Shown: piece by piece, positions 1 to 11,642 of the stretch
Layout of the letters: each line of letters begins with the position of its first letter
Numbering within the stretch: the first letter of the stretch is position 1
DNA from: Corylus avellana
Taxonomy: Eukaryota; Streptophyta; Magnoliopsida; Fagales; Betulaceae
DNA length: 64,000 nt
Direction of reading: 5' to 3'
Assembly (NCBI RefSeq): GCF_901000735.1
Contig: NC_081545.1
Location: forward strand, 31,233,968 to 31,297,967
Notes under the pieces: model-generated
The model's database searches: none
The model's input: only the letters and a program-made list of their open reading frames with translations
Told to the model about the DNA's origin: nothing
Position numbers and translations under genes: made by a program

Positions 1-365
1 TTTTTACTGTTATTTTGCCTATGTCAAGGCATTGAGATCGAATGCAGAAAGGATCTCTCCTCTATTTTTCTGTTAAGTTGTTACATTGCTGTCTCTATGC
101 CATGAGTAACACAACTGATTGGACAGTGGGCTACTTAGGACCATACAATCACTTTTAAAGGTTTTTCTTTTTCCAAGTCAAGTCTCCATAGCTTGTGGGC
201 CTTGCACTTGAAGTTCCAGCAACATATTTGTTTTGCCGCATGCCTAAAGTAGGTTAATGATAAAAATGTCATGCCAATCATCTAATCTCAAAATAGTAAC
301 TTGATGATGATTTCTCTCTTCTTGTTCTTTAAACATGTCATTTTGATGTGGTTCTGTGGATGCAG
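1..365. other. probable intron sequence upstream of the first exon
   Basis: No convincing coding segment is seen here. The stretch is T-rich and ends in a 3' splice site (tgtggatgcag, last base 365), so it is best read as the intron before the exon that begins at 366. Earlier exons of that gene would lie outside the window or be too short to recognise. A short piece near 20-50 could be an exon end, but it has no supporting homology that I can see. Confidence 0.4.
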
Positions 366-837
366 AAAAGAAGTTGCCAAGCTTTTAGACGAAATTGGTG
401 GCCATCTATATCATGCCAACCATACTTGGCTAACATCAGTACGCAAGCATATGAGAAAGAGATTGCTGGATGGACTGATAGAAGCATCCACGAATTCAAA
501 ACCAAAATCTTTTCTCTCTCATCCAGTCCCTGAATGTTCTTGCCTGATGCATGACTCTACTGAAACATCAATTCATGCTTCAAGTCCTTCAACTCAGTCT
601 CAAGTTCAGGCTGCTCTTGGAACTGCACATCGATGCCCTGCTTGGATGGACGGTGATTTGATAATGCGGTCAAAAGACAAGGATAATGAAGAAGATCTTG
701 ATGAAGATGATTCCACATCATCTGGATTGTTTTTTCGACCTAGTAGTGAAAATCATGAAAGTGGAGGTGGGGAGTCAAACAACAAAGAAGAAGCTCAGCT
801 GGATGATCAAGAGGAGCTCGATGGTGGAGAAAGATAG
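366..837 (+). CDS. terminal exon of an unrecognised protein with an acidic tail (partial gene)
   Basis: The exon starts after an acceptor at 364-365 and stays open to a TAG at 835-837, giving about 157 residues that begin with the last base of a split codon. The first part (KEVAKLLDEIGGHLYHANHT, then a basic WLTSVRKHMRKRLLDGL helix) looks structured. The middle is Ser/Thr-rich with Cys and His, and the last 60 residues are highly acidic (EEDLDEDDSTSS, then Gly, Asn and Glu-rich) and probably disordered. I do not recognise the family. The alternative upstream start near 301 would be in intron sequence and is not favoured. Only the C-terminus of the protein is in the window. Confidence 0.6.
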
Positions 838-1278
838 TCTCTTTGCATGCCCATGACTTTTATCCTCATCTGCATTTGTACATAAGTGACAATTTCCATT
901 GCCTTTTCCAAGAAAGGTTGGAATTTTTTCTTGGCTTCAGTTCAACAAGACAAGCAAGCTCTAACTGTGGCACAAGAAGTCTTTGACTTGGGGCAATTCT
1001 AATTCAACTCATGTCAGTTCAGACATATGTACCCTTTTACGAAGTATTGGATATAGTTTAGCTCAATCCCCTTACGAGGAATAGCGTCTTCCTTTTTTCA
1101 ATCATGTAACCACCCAACAACTTTGATGTAACTCGGTATGTCTTCATTGGAAATCTCAAAATCTAATTGTCTGTTGTAGGACTCTCTCTTGTATTCCTAG
1201 GTGTGGCTCTGCTTCAAATTGATGTAACATGGTCAAGAGCAGAACAAGATAGATGTTTGTGTTTAACTCTATGATCAA

Positions 1279-1324
<46 letters not shown>

Positions 1325-2903
1325 TTGATCATAGTAATAGTGCAACAACGTTGGTCAAACTTGTCCCCCTTTGTATGCACACGCGGTGGGAAAATAGTGA
1401 AACTGCTGAGAAACTATGGGAGGAAAACTTGGTCAGCAAGTGTCATATATATATGGTCAAAAAGAGAAAGTTCTTTCTGCTGATATCTTTTAGTTTCAAT
1501 AATCAGAGCGGGCCCATATTGATAGAGTCCCTCCACTATAACCTTGAAGCCAAAGAAACCTCATCTATATAATGCTCTAAGATAGCAGATCGATACATAA
1601 AACCAAAGCAAACTACCCCTCAAATATACTGTGCATACTGCAATTGTCTATCAGGCTTTCTTCTTCTTCTTCTTCTTATACTTGTCTGCTAGAACAGTTC
1701 ACCTCTTCCTAGTTGATCACTTCGTTGAAGTAAGAAAAAACAGGTCAAAACAAATGAAAGAAGGCAAGAAGAACACGACCAGCTGGTGCATGTTGTTTTT
1801 AGGACCATTTTGGTCGTGTTTCGGTTTCCATCCGTCTTCAAGGACTAGCAAATCAAAGTGTTCAAGCTCTGAACCTGAGGCTGCAATTGTAGCTGCAGCT
1901 AAGCATTTCTCTTCTGCCCATAAAGTACGATTTGGTTAGTTTCAAAGAACAGCCTACCATGAACTTCTGATGCCATACTATAAGAGCCTTTGTTCGCACA
2001 AAGTATGGGTACCTCTCGATGGACGCTGCAGTAGCAGCACGACCCCCCCCAAAAAAAAAGAAGAAGAGAAGAATGAAAGGATGAAGCTGAAAATTGCTAT
2101 TGCAAACCATATGATCCTTTACATGTAATATTTAGACCTCCTATTTCTTTAGAGGGTGTAAAGTTTTTTTTTTTTTTTTTGGTTTGAAATTCCATTTAGA
2201 TATGAGATTCTAAAGTGGATGAATTGTATATTAAACCTTTTAACGTACAATACTTGGTCATATTGCCTACAATAAATCCAATGCACATTTGTTAATTACC
2301 TTTGTTTACTTTTCATAGCTTTGGCTATGTTTTTCTGTAAAAGCTTTGTACTTTGGATCTCTTATTGAAGATGAAAGACTTCCCTCAAAATATCATGTGC
2401 TCATTATGGAAATCACATGCTGTGTGCATGCCAAACTCCACATACATTTTTAGAGTTTGGATCGGAGGAATCTCCCTAAAAAGGCCCCTTCAATCCTCAA
2501 TCCAATTTGTAATAAATTTATGCATGTAAAAAAATAAAAAAATAAAAAACCTAGAGATGGGTTGGCCACTCTGGCCACCCTAGCCCCACCTGTACGTAGG
2601 GCCACAACTAGCCCCAACACTTGCTACCTCTCTACGCTTGGGGTGGGGATGGCCTTGCGAGGCACCTTACGACCAGCCCACATGTGGGTTTTTTCTTAGT
2701 AAAATTTGTTGAAGAAAGGAGACGGGTGTCTCCTTTTGATTGGATATAGCTATAAAATTTAATAAAGTGATGACGTCTGAAGCATTTATTTTTTTTCCAT
2801 AAAATAATAGTGAACGTAAATGTCAAATCGGTTGGAAACTAGGGCTTCGTTCTCCTCTGTGTCCAGGTGTACATTTTGATTTTTGAAGGAGAGACAGAGA
2901 GAG
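838..2903. other. 3' UTR and intergenic spacer upstream of the bHLH gene
   Basis: About 2.1 kb with no supported gene. It holds the 3' UTR of the first gene, an (AT)n microsatellite, several poly-A and poly-T runs, and a GC-rich patch at about 2555-2690 containing ggttggcca and ggccacc motifs. That patch resembles the cores of the foldback elements seen later at 20.4, 21.2 and 37.1 kb. The region just before 2904 is the presumed promoter and 5' UTR of the BIM-like gene; no clear TATA box was assigned. Short open frames here are low-complexity and not credible. Confidence 0.6.
1281..1320. repeat. (AT)n microsatellite
   Basis: An uninterrupted alternating TA tract of about 40 bases in the spacer after the first gene. 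It is directly visible and likely length-polymorphic. Confidence 0.95.
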
Positions 2904-5900
2904 ATGGTGAAGTCAGCAAAGAGCCACGATTCTGACGACGACGAGTTCGACGACGTCGTTCCCAGACACAGCTCCTCGTCTCTCAGCGGTACCATTTTTC
3001 TGTTTCTGTTGCTTTTGGCGTTTTTGTTGTTTTGGGTTTTGAATTGTTTTGGTGCGCTCGGCAGTGAGAGCAGATGGGAATAGCAGGGAGCAGAGGACGA
3101 CGGCGCATCGGTCCAAGCATTCGGAGACGGAGCAGCGAAGGAGGAGCAAGATTAACGAGAGGCAAGCTTTGTTTTATTTTCTTAATTTAGTTTGTTTTCT
3201 ATGATTTGTGCGTGGTAGCTGGAAATGGTTGTGTTGGTTTGCTTCCTCGTGCTTTTGAATTCGCTTGCTATGTGGAAAATATTGGCCGTTGTTGAACTGG
3301 GTTTTTTTGTTTTTGTTTGGGGGGGGGTTTGGAAAAAAATTACTGTGAACATATAGATGAATTGAAGTTCATAATTGTAGAAAGAAAACCTGAATTTAGG
3401 TCACTTTGTCGTTTTATAAAAAAATAATGTGAATTTAGGTCACAGTAATGAAAATGAGTAAAACGATAAAGCAGTTATATGAGGAGCCTGTTCTATAAGA
3501 TGTATGTTTCTTGATGATGCTTATGATTTGTATGTTTATCAATGGTTTAATGCCACTGACTAAAAAAAGTGGGAGGACAAAGTTCCACTGCTGGAACTCT
3601 GGGTGCTTCTTGTAGCTAAAGAAAGTTTGGGGTGGTCGAGTAAAATAATCCAAGATTTAGAGTATTTTTCTGTATTTTTTTTCTGCAATGAATTTCAGAC
3701 ACTCCTGAGTTCAAAACTTTGGAGCTGTGGCCAAATCTCTCTTTCTCTCTCTCTTTTTTCTTTCTCTCTTTTTAATACAAATTCTTCCCCTTTTTAGTAC
3801 ACATTTGGTTTCACAGTGCCAGCCCAAATTTGAACTTTTAAGTAGTTGGCAAAGACACCAAATTTAATTCCGTGTTTATTCGATGTCAGTGTTGTGCTTG
3901 AGCTATTAATTTTAGTGTCATCTTGTGCTTGATCTCAATCCCTCTTTGATGTTTTTCCCCTTCTTGTTCATATTCTCATGATACTGTTGCTAATCTGTGA
4001 ACATTGATTTTCTTTACTATTTTGCTTTTGTGTTCTCTTTTGCCATGGTAATATCTCCTTCTAATCAATAGCATTGGCAATAATTCTTTGCTTACCTGAA
4101 AATCTTATTGCTGAAGCAGATTTCAGATTTTGAGAGATATCATACCGCAGAATGATCAAAAAAGAGATAAGGCTTCATTCTTGTTGGAGGTATGTCACTT
4201 GATTATGTCCTGTTTTTATATTTTATTTTGGAAATTAATTCTTATCACTCAAAATTGACATTATTTTTTGATAAGTGACGCAAAATTGACATATTTTCAT
4301 ATTTATATGCAGGTTATAGAGTACATTCAGTTTTTACAGGAGAAGTTGAATGTGTACGAAGGACAATACCATGACTGGAGTAAGGAGCCAAAAAAATTGA
4401 TACCATGGGTAAAATACTGATGGTGGACATATGTCTCTTTTTTTGCACATTAACGTGTAGTGTTATTTTGTTGGACTATGTATTTCTTTTGCATGACATT
4501 CTTAGTTTGTGTTCAGTTTCAAGCTTTGTGTGTTTACGCTCTGTACCAAAGTCCATGTGAGGTGGGATTGTTTCTTTGACTGGGAGATGGCCTTCAGGTT
4601 TTGTGTCTAAGAGGATGTTTTGATTTCTTATGTACAAAATTTCAGCCAGAACTAAGTGTTGGCAGCAGCATGCTAAATTCAAGTCACACTATCTATTTTC
4701 CAGTACATATGCTGTTTACGAATTCATTTGTTTAATTAATTTGCGATTGTTGCTATATGTTATTGTTGTACAACGTGTTGATTTTTTGAGTTACTCACCT
4801 ATGAAAATTAAACTTTATAGCTTTGTTGTTGAAACCAACCTCCCCCCCCAACCCCGCACGTGCCACCAATCCAGGAAAAAAAAAAAGAAAGACTTGCTGT
4901 GATTCTTGGTTTTTAGTATCCCAAAGGATCAACGGAGGTGTCCACACTGTACAGTAAAATATTTTCCTTCTGGAAAGTTGGAGATTTCTTCTTCATAATT
5001 ATGTAGCAAGCCAAACTGAAGTTAGGATCTTGGGCGGTTGGGGATTCATGCAGGTTCTTTTACCTGCAAATTTGCGTGTGCATAGAGACATGCTTGTTGG
5101 CTGTTGCTGGTGTGGAAATACATGCTCATACAAATATAGTGGTGGTGTCTTTATGGACTCATGTGATGTTTGTTCCTTGAGAACTAATATGCGTACTCTA
5201 CTATTTGAGGAGAAAGGTAGTCTTGTACTTGATTCTTTTTGTGTGAATGGATAACCTGTAGATGATGCCCAGGGAAACAAAAACAACACAAGCCTGGATG
5301 TTCCTTCTCTAGTAATGAAATCATATATTGCGAATATGATAAATACTATTAGACTTTGGGGCTGTTGATTGCCACAGTGTGTCCAAAGGAAATTTATTTA
5401 TGATGTCTTGCATTTGCTTGTAACAGAGAAATCATCATGGGCCTGCAGAAAATCTTTCGGATCATTCACAAGTTATAAAGAATGGCTTTGGAATAGAGAA
5501 TAATGTTGTACCCCCAGCCGTGCTCACAAAAGCACAGAGCTCTCCGGAATCTGAATTGGGCACAACTGCTGTTTTTAAAGCGTTGGATCACCCCGCTGGG
5601 TCAGCTATTCCAGCTCTTCCTTCGAACGTGCAAATGAAGCCAAACATGTTCGATCCAGTTGTTAGGGGTGGTATGCCCACCCATTCTTTGCAGGAATCTG
5701 TTTCTGATGCTGAAAACGCACCCACCCAGACCCAGTCCCAATGGTGGTATGGTAGACCGTATGCAACTGAGCATGCTGTTCCAAGTAATACGCTGCATGA
5801 ACAGGAGGAGCTGGCTGTTCATAGTGGATCAGATAGCACCTCAAGTGCCTATTCTCAAGAGTGAGTGTCATTCTTTTTGGCTTTCTTTTTGTTTCTTTTA

Positions 5901-8900
5901 ATTTATTTATTGACATCGTTGCACTGATTGTCAAACATGGCTGTTTACCACATTCATTCGCTTGGTATGAATTTATTTATATATGCTATTTTTTACGATG
6001 ATGCTTGCTTGTTGGGTCATAATCTTAAATAGAATGTTTTCTGTGAAGAAATTACAAGCATGTTTGGCAAAGTTTTTGAAAAATGAAATTGAGAAGTGTA
6101 TTTTATGAGAGCCACATTTGAAAAAATGTTGTGTGGGATTATAGAAAAAAATTCGTTTGGTAAACTGAAAGTGTTTCAAAAAAGCAAAAAATTGAGAAGT
6201 GTTCTCAAAACATAATCGAAACAAAAGAAAAAAAATATTTGCTGGAGGCTGACCTCCACTGGTGACGGCTACCACCCCTTCACCGGAGGGGATAAATGTT
6301 TATCAATGATTGGGAGGTGGATGCTGTATCTTCTCTTTTCAATGCTTTGTATTCCGATAGGTTGGGTCGTGGAGATGAAGATAAGTTTTGTTGTATTCTT
6401 TCGAAAAGATGATCCTTTTGAGGTCAAAATTTTTTACAAATTTCTTCCCAATGTTGACTCCTCTTTCCGTTGGAATAGCATTTGGAGGTTTAAGTGTAAC
6501 ACTCTGGTCCCATATTGGGAAGATGAGAAGTAACCCCACATAGAGTAGGTGGTTTATGAAGATCTAAGTCCCACATTACGTAGTTAGTATGTGAAACTAG
6601 GCTTTATACTGAATTCCAAGGAAGTTCCAAATTGACTAGTCATTTTGGGATAATAGTATAGATGTGGCTAGTATTTTTTTTTTTTTTTTTTGAGCTATTA
6701 GAAATGGTATCACAGCCACCTAGTAACGCTAGGTCATGTGGTACTAGAACATTGCATGACGTGGCCTTGACGAGGACGTCAGGAATTTAAGAGAGGAAGT
6801 TTGTAACACCTCGGTCCCATATTGGGAAGATGAGAAGCAACCCACATAGAGTGGGTGGTTTATAAAGATAGTCATGGGTGCTAAGTCCCACATTTTCTAG
6901 TTACTAGGTGAAATTGGGCTTTATAATGAATTCTATGGAATCTTTAAATTGACTAGTCTTTTTGGAGTAATAGCGTAGATGTGGCTAGCACTTTTTCTGG
7001 GCCATTACATTAAGGCTCCTTTGAGGTTGACTTCTTCACTTGGACAACATCCTTGGGAAAAATTCTCACTACGGATAATCTCCACAAACGTCACACATCA
7101 TAGTGATGGATTGGTGTTATGTGTAAAAGGAGTGGAGAAACACCTAGGTGGCGTTTGGCAACCGCAATAGAGCCCGCCTAGATACTGTTTAACATTTGTT
7201 TCTGTGCCTTCCAACACGTGACCCTTGTAAAATTACTTTTTTAGCCATTTATTTTCTTAGGTGCGGTAGTTTTGCTGTTAAATCTCCCAACGGCTGAGAT
7301 TATACAGAAAACAAAGAAAAGGAAAACAAAGGCTATGATTTCATGGAACGGTTCCTTCTCTCACGCTTCTTCTCCTTCTTCTTCCTTTCTCTCTCTAAAC
7401 CCATTCTTCTTCTTCTTCCTTTCTCTTCTTGTTTTTGTTTAATCTGAGAAGTAATCAAGACAATTTCTAACCAAACTGAGTATTTTCACGGAATTTCTCT
7501 AACCTTCTTCTCCCTCTTCTCCTCAAAACCCATCTTTCTCTCTTAAACCTCTTCCTTTCTCTCTCTCTACCCACCTGGGTTGGTGTTCTTGCAATTCATG
7601 ACGAAGAACATGTTGAATGTGGAGAAAAAACTGGACCTCAAAACTGGGTTCAATTTAAGAACAACCCAAATCTTCAAGAACACCAACCCAGGCGGTCAGT
7701 AGAGAAAAAACTCAAGAAAATTCAAGCCACAACAAAAAAAAAAATCAAGCCACAAACTTCTCAAGAAAACCAACACCTTCCTTCCTCCCAAACCAAAAGA
7801 AAATAACCAATTAAACTCCCCTATTGATCGGCCTAGGCATAAAAAATAACCAAAATAAAAACAAGAAAGAGAAAGGAAGAAGAAGAAGAAGAATGGGTAT
7901 AGAGAGAGAAAGGAAGAAGGAGAAGCTGAGCAAACAAAAAGCGTGGGATTTAATTTCTGTGGAAAAATTGCAGAGAGGGGGGCAATATAGTAACAAAATG
8001 ACAAATGTTGAGGGAGAAAACTAGTCAATGGGTCAGACACTGAACATTGTCTAGTACAAGGCTGTTACCAAACGAAGCCCTAATCACCTTCTTCTTCACT
8101 GTGATATTGCCAGAGAGTTGTGGAATTTGGTTTTTCAGATGTCTGGAATAGAGTGTGTTATACCCAGATGGGTGGTGGAGCTCTTGTTGTGCTGGAAAGG
8201 AATGTATTGTTGGAATGTAATTCCTTATTGTTTAATGTGATGCATCTGGAGAGTAAATGAATGCTCAAAGTTTCGAGGATTGTGAGAAGATGAGTTCGGA
8301 GCTACAACTATGGTTTCTTAAATCACTCTTTGAGTGGAACTCTGTAAACACCCCTCTTAATATCTCTAACTTTGTATATTTTTGTACTATTTTCCTCGTT
8401 CTTTATCTTGATGGGTGTTTTTTTCTTGTATACGTCTTGTGTATGTATGATTCACTCCTTGCACTTTTAATGAATTTGTGCTACTTATAAAAAATAAAAA
8501 GAAAAAGAAAAAGAAAACCTGTTTGGTAATTATTGTCTGAAAAAGTGCTTTTTCAGTGTTTGAAAGTGAAAAGAGTTTTTAAAACTTTTCCAAACACCCC
8601 CATGTTTTTATGAATTGCTTGTGTATCTCTATAATGACTGTTAACTGCACGGTTTTTCTAGTAAGTTATGCTCGCTGGATTATATGTAGAAGCACGCTAG
8701 TCCTATGAAACCAAAGCCAGTAGAAAATTTGGAAAAGAGCCTGTGGTTACATGAGTACCAGCTCCAATAAGAAGGGTTTCTATTAGAGAATAATATTTAG
8801 ATGGTAGGTTTTCTCCCAAGAGGATAGACCATTGTTATTTTTTAAAGGGCATTGTTTTTGATCCCCCTGTTTATCTGCAACTTTGTATTTGTTGTACGTA

Positions 8901-9455
8901 TAAATGGAATTATGTATGCTGTTACTGAGTTATTTTTTGTGTTGAACAGGATACTGAATTCTCTGACCCAAGCACTGCAATCTTCGGGTGTTGATTTGTC
9001 ACAAGCCAGCATTTCAGTGCAAATTAATGTTGGTAAACCTGCAAATGGCGAACTCAACGGTACAGCATCTGATTCAAAGGTTTGTTTTTAATTAGAAAGC
9101 CCTTTCTTACTACCTCTGCTACTACTGTTGCGATGAAAATGATTCTTCAATAAATCTTATGGGGATATTTGTTGTATTGATGCCCCCGTTTTTCCAAATG
9201 GACTTCTTATGACATTGTAGGTTATATGTTTTTTTTCTCCCCCATTTCCTTGATTCATAGATGCTGTCTTCTGTTTTTCTTGTGCTAGATGATAACTTGT
9301 CTTCTTACTTAAATGGATAACAATGGTAACTTTTGTTCCTTCAGGACCATGAGAAACAGTCTTTGAACTACCAAGTGATTGCACATACTTCAGTTGGTAA
9401 CTGCAGTAATGAGTCTGATCTGGCTCATAAGAGGCTCAGAACAGAGGAAAGATAA
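2904..9455 (+). CDS. BIM2: BIM-type bHLH transcription factor (BES1-interacting Myc-like, closest to BIM2)
   Basis: Seven coding exons: 2904-2988, 3065-3161, 4120-4189, 4313-4408, 5427-5860, 8950-9079, 9345-9455. Together they make 1023 nt, 340 residues plus stop, with phases that match throughout. An acidic N-terminus is followed by the bHLH domain at about residues 43-95. The E-box-contacting His47, Glu51 and Arg55 of the H-E-R pattern are present, then helix 1, a loop (PQNDQKRD) and helix 2 ([17 protein letters not shown]). The region after it ([18 protein letters not shown]) and the C-terminal block [20 protein letters not shown] are hallmarks of the plant BIM family, whose members bind BES1 and act in brassinosteroid-regulated nuclear transcription. 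BIM2 is favoured over BIM1 because the protein is short and the bHLH is near the N-terminus; BIM3 cannot be excluded. Odd features are the GC donor of intron 2 and the transposon-filled intron 5. Confidence 0.9.
3162..4119 (+). other. GC-AG (non-canonical donor) intron in the bHLH domain
   Basis: Exon 2 ends ...AACGAGAG and the intron begins gcaagc at 3162, with no GT at the position that preserves the frame. Joining base 3161 to base 4120 (after the acceptor ag at 4118-4119) restores the invariant bHLH run KINER-FQILR. GC-AG introns are a known minor class of U2 introns, usually with a strong AG|GCAAG consensus as here. Confidence 0.85.
6495..7009 (+). mobile_element. complete TRIM (miniature LTR retrotransposon) with target-site duplication
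   Basis: The two direct LTRs are 6495-6702 and 6802-7009, both about 208 bp, starting tgtaacac and ending ttaca or ttaga. Between them is only about 100 bp: a primer-binding site (tggtatcacagcca, 6705-6718), which matches the common plant initiator-Met-tRNA site tggtatcagagc except at one base, and a purine tract (aagagaggaag, 6789-6799) directly before the 3' LTR. A perfect 5-bp TSD, TTAAG, flanks the element (6490-6494 and 7010-7014). There is no coding capacity, as is normal for TRIMs. The 5' LTR carries a small deletion and a poly-T expansion relative to the 3' LTR. Confidence 0.93.
7150..8088. mobile_element. foldback DNA transposon (hAT-like MITE) inside the LINE
   Basis: The element interrupts the LINE zf-RVT coding region between the CxxC knuckle and the HLLLHC motif. 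Its ends are inverted: ggcgtttggcaac near 7151 against gttaccaaacga near 8070. Long arms fold back: about 7365-7440 (cttcttcttcctttctct type) pairs with about 7863-7925. An inner perfect stem acctgggttggtgttcttg (about 7570-7592) pairs with caagaacaccaacccagg (about 7676-7693). No transposase remains. Exact ends and TSD are not resolved. Confidence 0.7.
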
Positions 9456-9839
9456 TGTATTATTCTGGTCTCCATTTTTTATTTCTCTAATTTTAATTTT
9501 GTTCCTCTTCTTTTTTGGGGGTTTTTTTATTTTTTATGCGGGCCCTGAGGAGTGGGGGTTGGTGTTGGTCATTTATTCCATGTCATAGTCCGCAGACAGC
9601 TAGGCCCGGATCAATTGTAGATGCTGCTGTTCTTTGATTTGCCAGGTTGCATGGACTATCCCCTAGAGAAGTATGTCACATATTATTTTATTTGTACTTC
9701 AAATTCAGATCGATGATTCCATGCATATATAATGAGAAGCTGATTTTATCTTTCAACTCGACTCGCGTTATGTTGCTCTTTTCTGTGCCATCAAAACTTT
9801 GGTATTTAGTCTAATGGTTCAATCCTCTTTGCAAAAGCC

Positions 9840-10260
9840 AATTTGGTCCTCCTTGTGAACCTAATGAAGGAGAAGCCAATGCAGCCCTTCTTGCTGTTAA
9901 CACTGCCATTGAATTCAATCTCCCCTGTTGTTTCTGACACCCTTGGTCTTCTCAGCTCTCACAGCAGCTTGATAGCATTCAAGATCCACAGCAGAGCAAT
10001 TTTTTTGCACTTACAAGCATTTATCTTCTTGTTGCGATCAAAGTCTGCTCGGCTACAACTAAAAAAAAAACCCACCATCTATGGCTGCCCTTTTCTTGGC
10101 CCTTGTGCCAAGAAATTATTGGACTGGGTTTCTGTCCATTTCAACTTTTGTTTGTTTTTCCTTGTGTTGTACTGGTTGGTTGGGCTGTCCGTAGAAGGCC
10201 TTCCCGCCCTCCCCTTCCCATGTGAACTTTTCTCATATTGTAATGGATTTTCTCTTGCTA
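9840..10260 (+). mobile_element. degraded retroelement RNase H-like remnant
   Basis: One frame reads CEPNEGEANAALLAVNTAIE near 9850-9920, followed after a stop by SQLSQQLDSIQDPQQ. This resembles the AEAxAALLAVxxAIxLxL helix of plant LINE RNase H domains. The match is short, broken by stops and made by eye. Treat it as a fossil, not a gene. Confidence 0.4.
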
Positions 10261-11642
10261 AAAGAAAAAATGAAAAAGGAGAGACCTTGTTTTCCATGGA
10301 TGGAGAAACTTGGAGATAGTAAGAGTAGAAAAAGAAACATATTATCATGGTGGAATTTCAGTCATGATTTGGAGCGGAAGAACTTGGAGACAAACCAGAT
10401 TTCTTTGGCCGAAGAATAGAAAATTTCTAGGTTGTGACTTATGAAATATGGGCAAGAACAAAAATTTTCAGGTATTTTGGTGCGGTGACGCCCACCCCAC
10501 TTTCTTTTCCAAAGTATAAGCATAGTCAAGATATATGCTCTTCGTGCTCATTTTCTTATATATAATAAAATTATACAACTTGAATAAAAAAATCAGCTTA
10601 ATTTGTATGCTTACTACATTAATTCTATGTTGGTCAAACACTCCCCCGGCCATCATTAAAAAGTTGAATTGCAATAAAATTGAGAGCAATTAATCTTATC
10701 TCGAAACAAAATGGAAATTGCACTAATGACTTCATTGAAACTTTACTCACCTACTTCTTGGGCAATGCTGTGTTGTGCTTGAAGTGCGTCAACAGCCATC
10801 CAATATTGAATAATGTATGACCAAACCTAAGAGTTCTTTCGGTGGATCATCACCCACAAACATATATTTTGTCTCTCTTGGATTAGTAATCACATCACCT
10901 TCCCATATGACTTGTTTTTTTTTTTTTTTTTTGATAGAAGTATAAGTTAAAACAGCCTTTGGGTTATTTTTGATGATACAAATAAAAAAATATAAACTAA
11001 AAAGCTCTAGAAAATTTTGAGTATAATTTGGGCAATATTATTGTTGTGTGCGATCAATTCATTATTTAATCGTGGAAGAACAGAATTAATAAATCAAACA
11101 AAATAATTAAGGTCTCTTTTGGTAATAGTTTTGAAAGCACTTTACTGTTTTTTAAACCAAAAACATTGTTTTCTCCAAACCATTAACAAACACTGTAAAG
11201 TACAAAACACTTTTCAAACACACAAAACATTTTTTAAATATGGGCCCCACCAAAAAACGCATCTCATGTTTTTGTTTTTGAGAACTGTGTTTTCGTTAAA
11301 AAAGCGCATTTGGCAAACTGTTTCTGAAAATAGAAAATCTTGGTTAAAGCATTTGGACAACTGTTTTGAAAACAGTTTCCTCTCAAGAAGAAAATAGAAA
11401 ACAATGACATGACACAATAGCTCTTTTTTCCTTACTATTATTATTATTATTTTACATTTTCTTCTTTTTGAGAAAAAAAGCAGATCATATAGATATAGCT
11501 TTCAAAACCCAAATGTCTTCCGGATGATGTGTTTGCTTTTTCCCCAACCATAGCCTAGTTTATGCGTGTTAGTTACATGTTATATGCTTAAATCATGGAA
11601 CAAAGTCTGTAAAATTTAGACTTTGTAGTTGCTAATTAATTA

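Larger units (their letters stand above)
6300..8515 (+). mobile_element. non-LTR retrotransposon (LINE) 3' fragment, disrupted by two later insertions
   Basis: Conceptual translation with frameshifts gives a plant LINE zf-RVT region: [20 protein letters not shown] near 6310-6370, FEVKIFYKF and [11 protein letters not shown] up to 6490, APLR and following from 7015, then [14 protein letters not shown] from about 8090. The same motifs in the same order occur in the LINE at 48033-48816. The 3' end (gcacttttaatgaat...acttata then an A-rich tail at 8489-8515) is typical. The coding pieces are broken by stops, the TRIM and the foldback, so the copy is dead. Its 5' end is approximate. Confidence 0.8.
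5861..8949 (+). other. long intron 5 of the BIM-like gene, built from nested transposons
   Basis: This 3.1-kb intron holds a broken LINE in the sense orientation (about 6300-8515). The LINE is split by an intact TRIM retrotransposon (6495-7009) and by a foldback DNA element (about 7150-8088). Outside the LINE, matching inverted tgtttgg...aaagtttt ends near 6055 and 8600 suggest an older hAT-like MITE that received the LINE. The acceptor at 8948-8949 and donor at 5861-5862 are normal. Confidence 0.8.

Noticed and set aside
6495..7009. Cassandra-type TRIM carrying 5S rRNA promoter
   Set aside because: The LTRs do not show the 5S internal control region that defines Cassandra elements.
7696..8040. 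114-codon minus-strand frame rich in Phe, Leu and Ser
   Set aside because: It lies inside the foldback arm and comes from a GAA-rich repeat read on the other strand; no domain is visible.
9843..10319. 158-codon open frame on the plus strand after the BIM-like gene
   Set aside because: Its translation is hydrophobic and unstructured. A different frame of the same DNA shows a degraded retroelement RNase H motif, so this frame is a by-product of a fossil.
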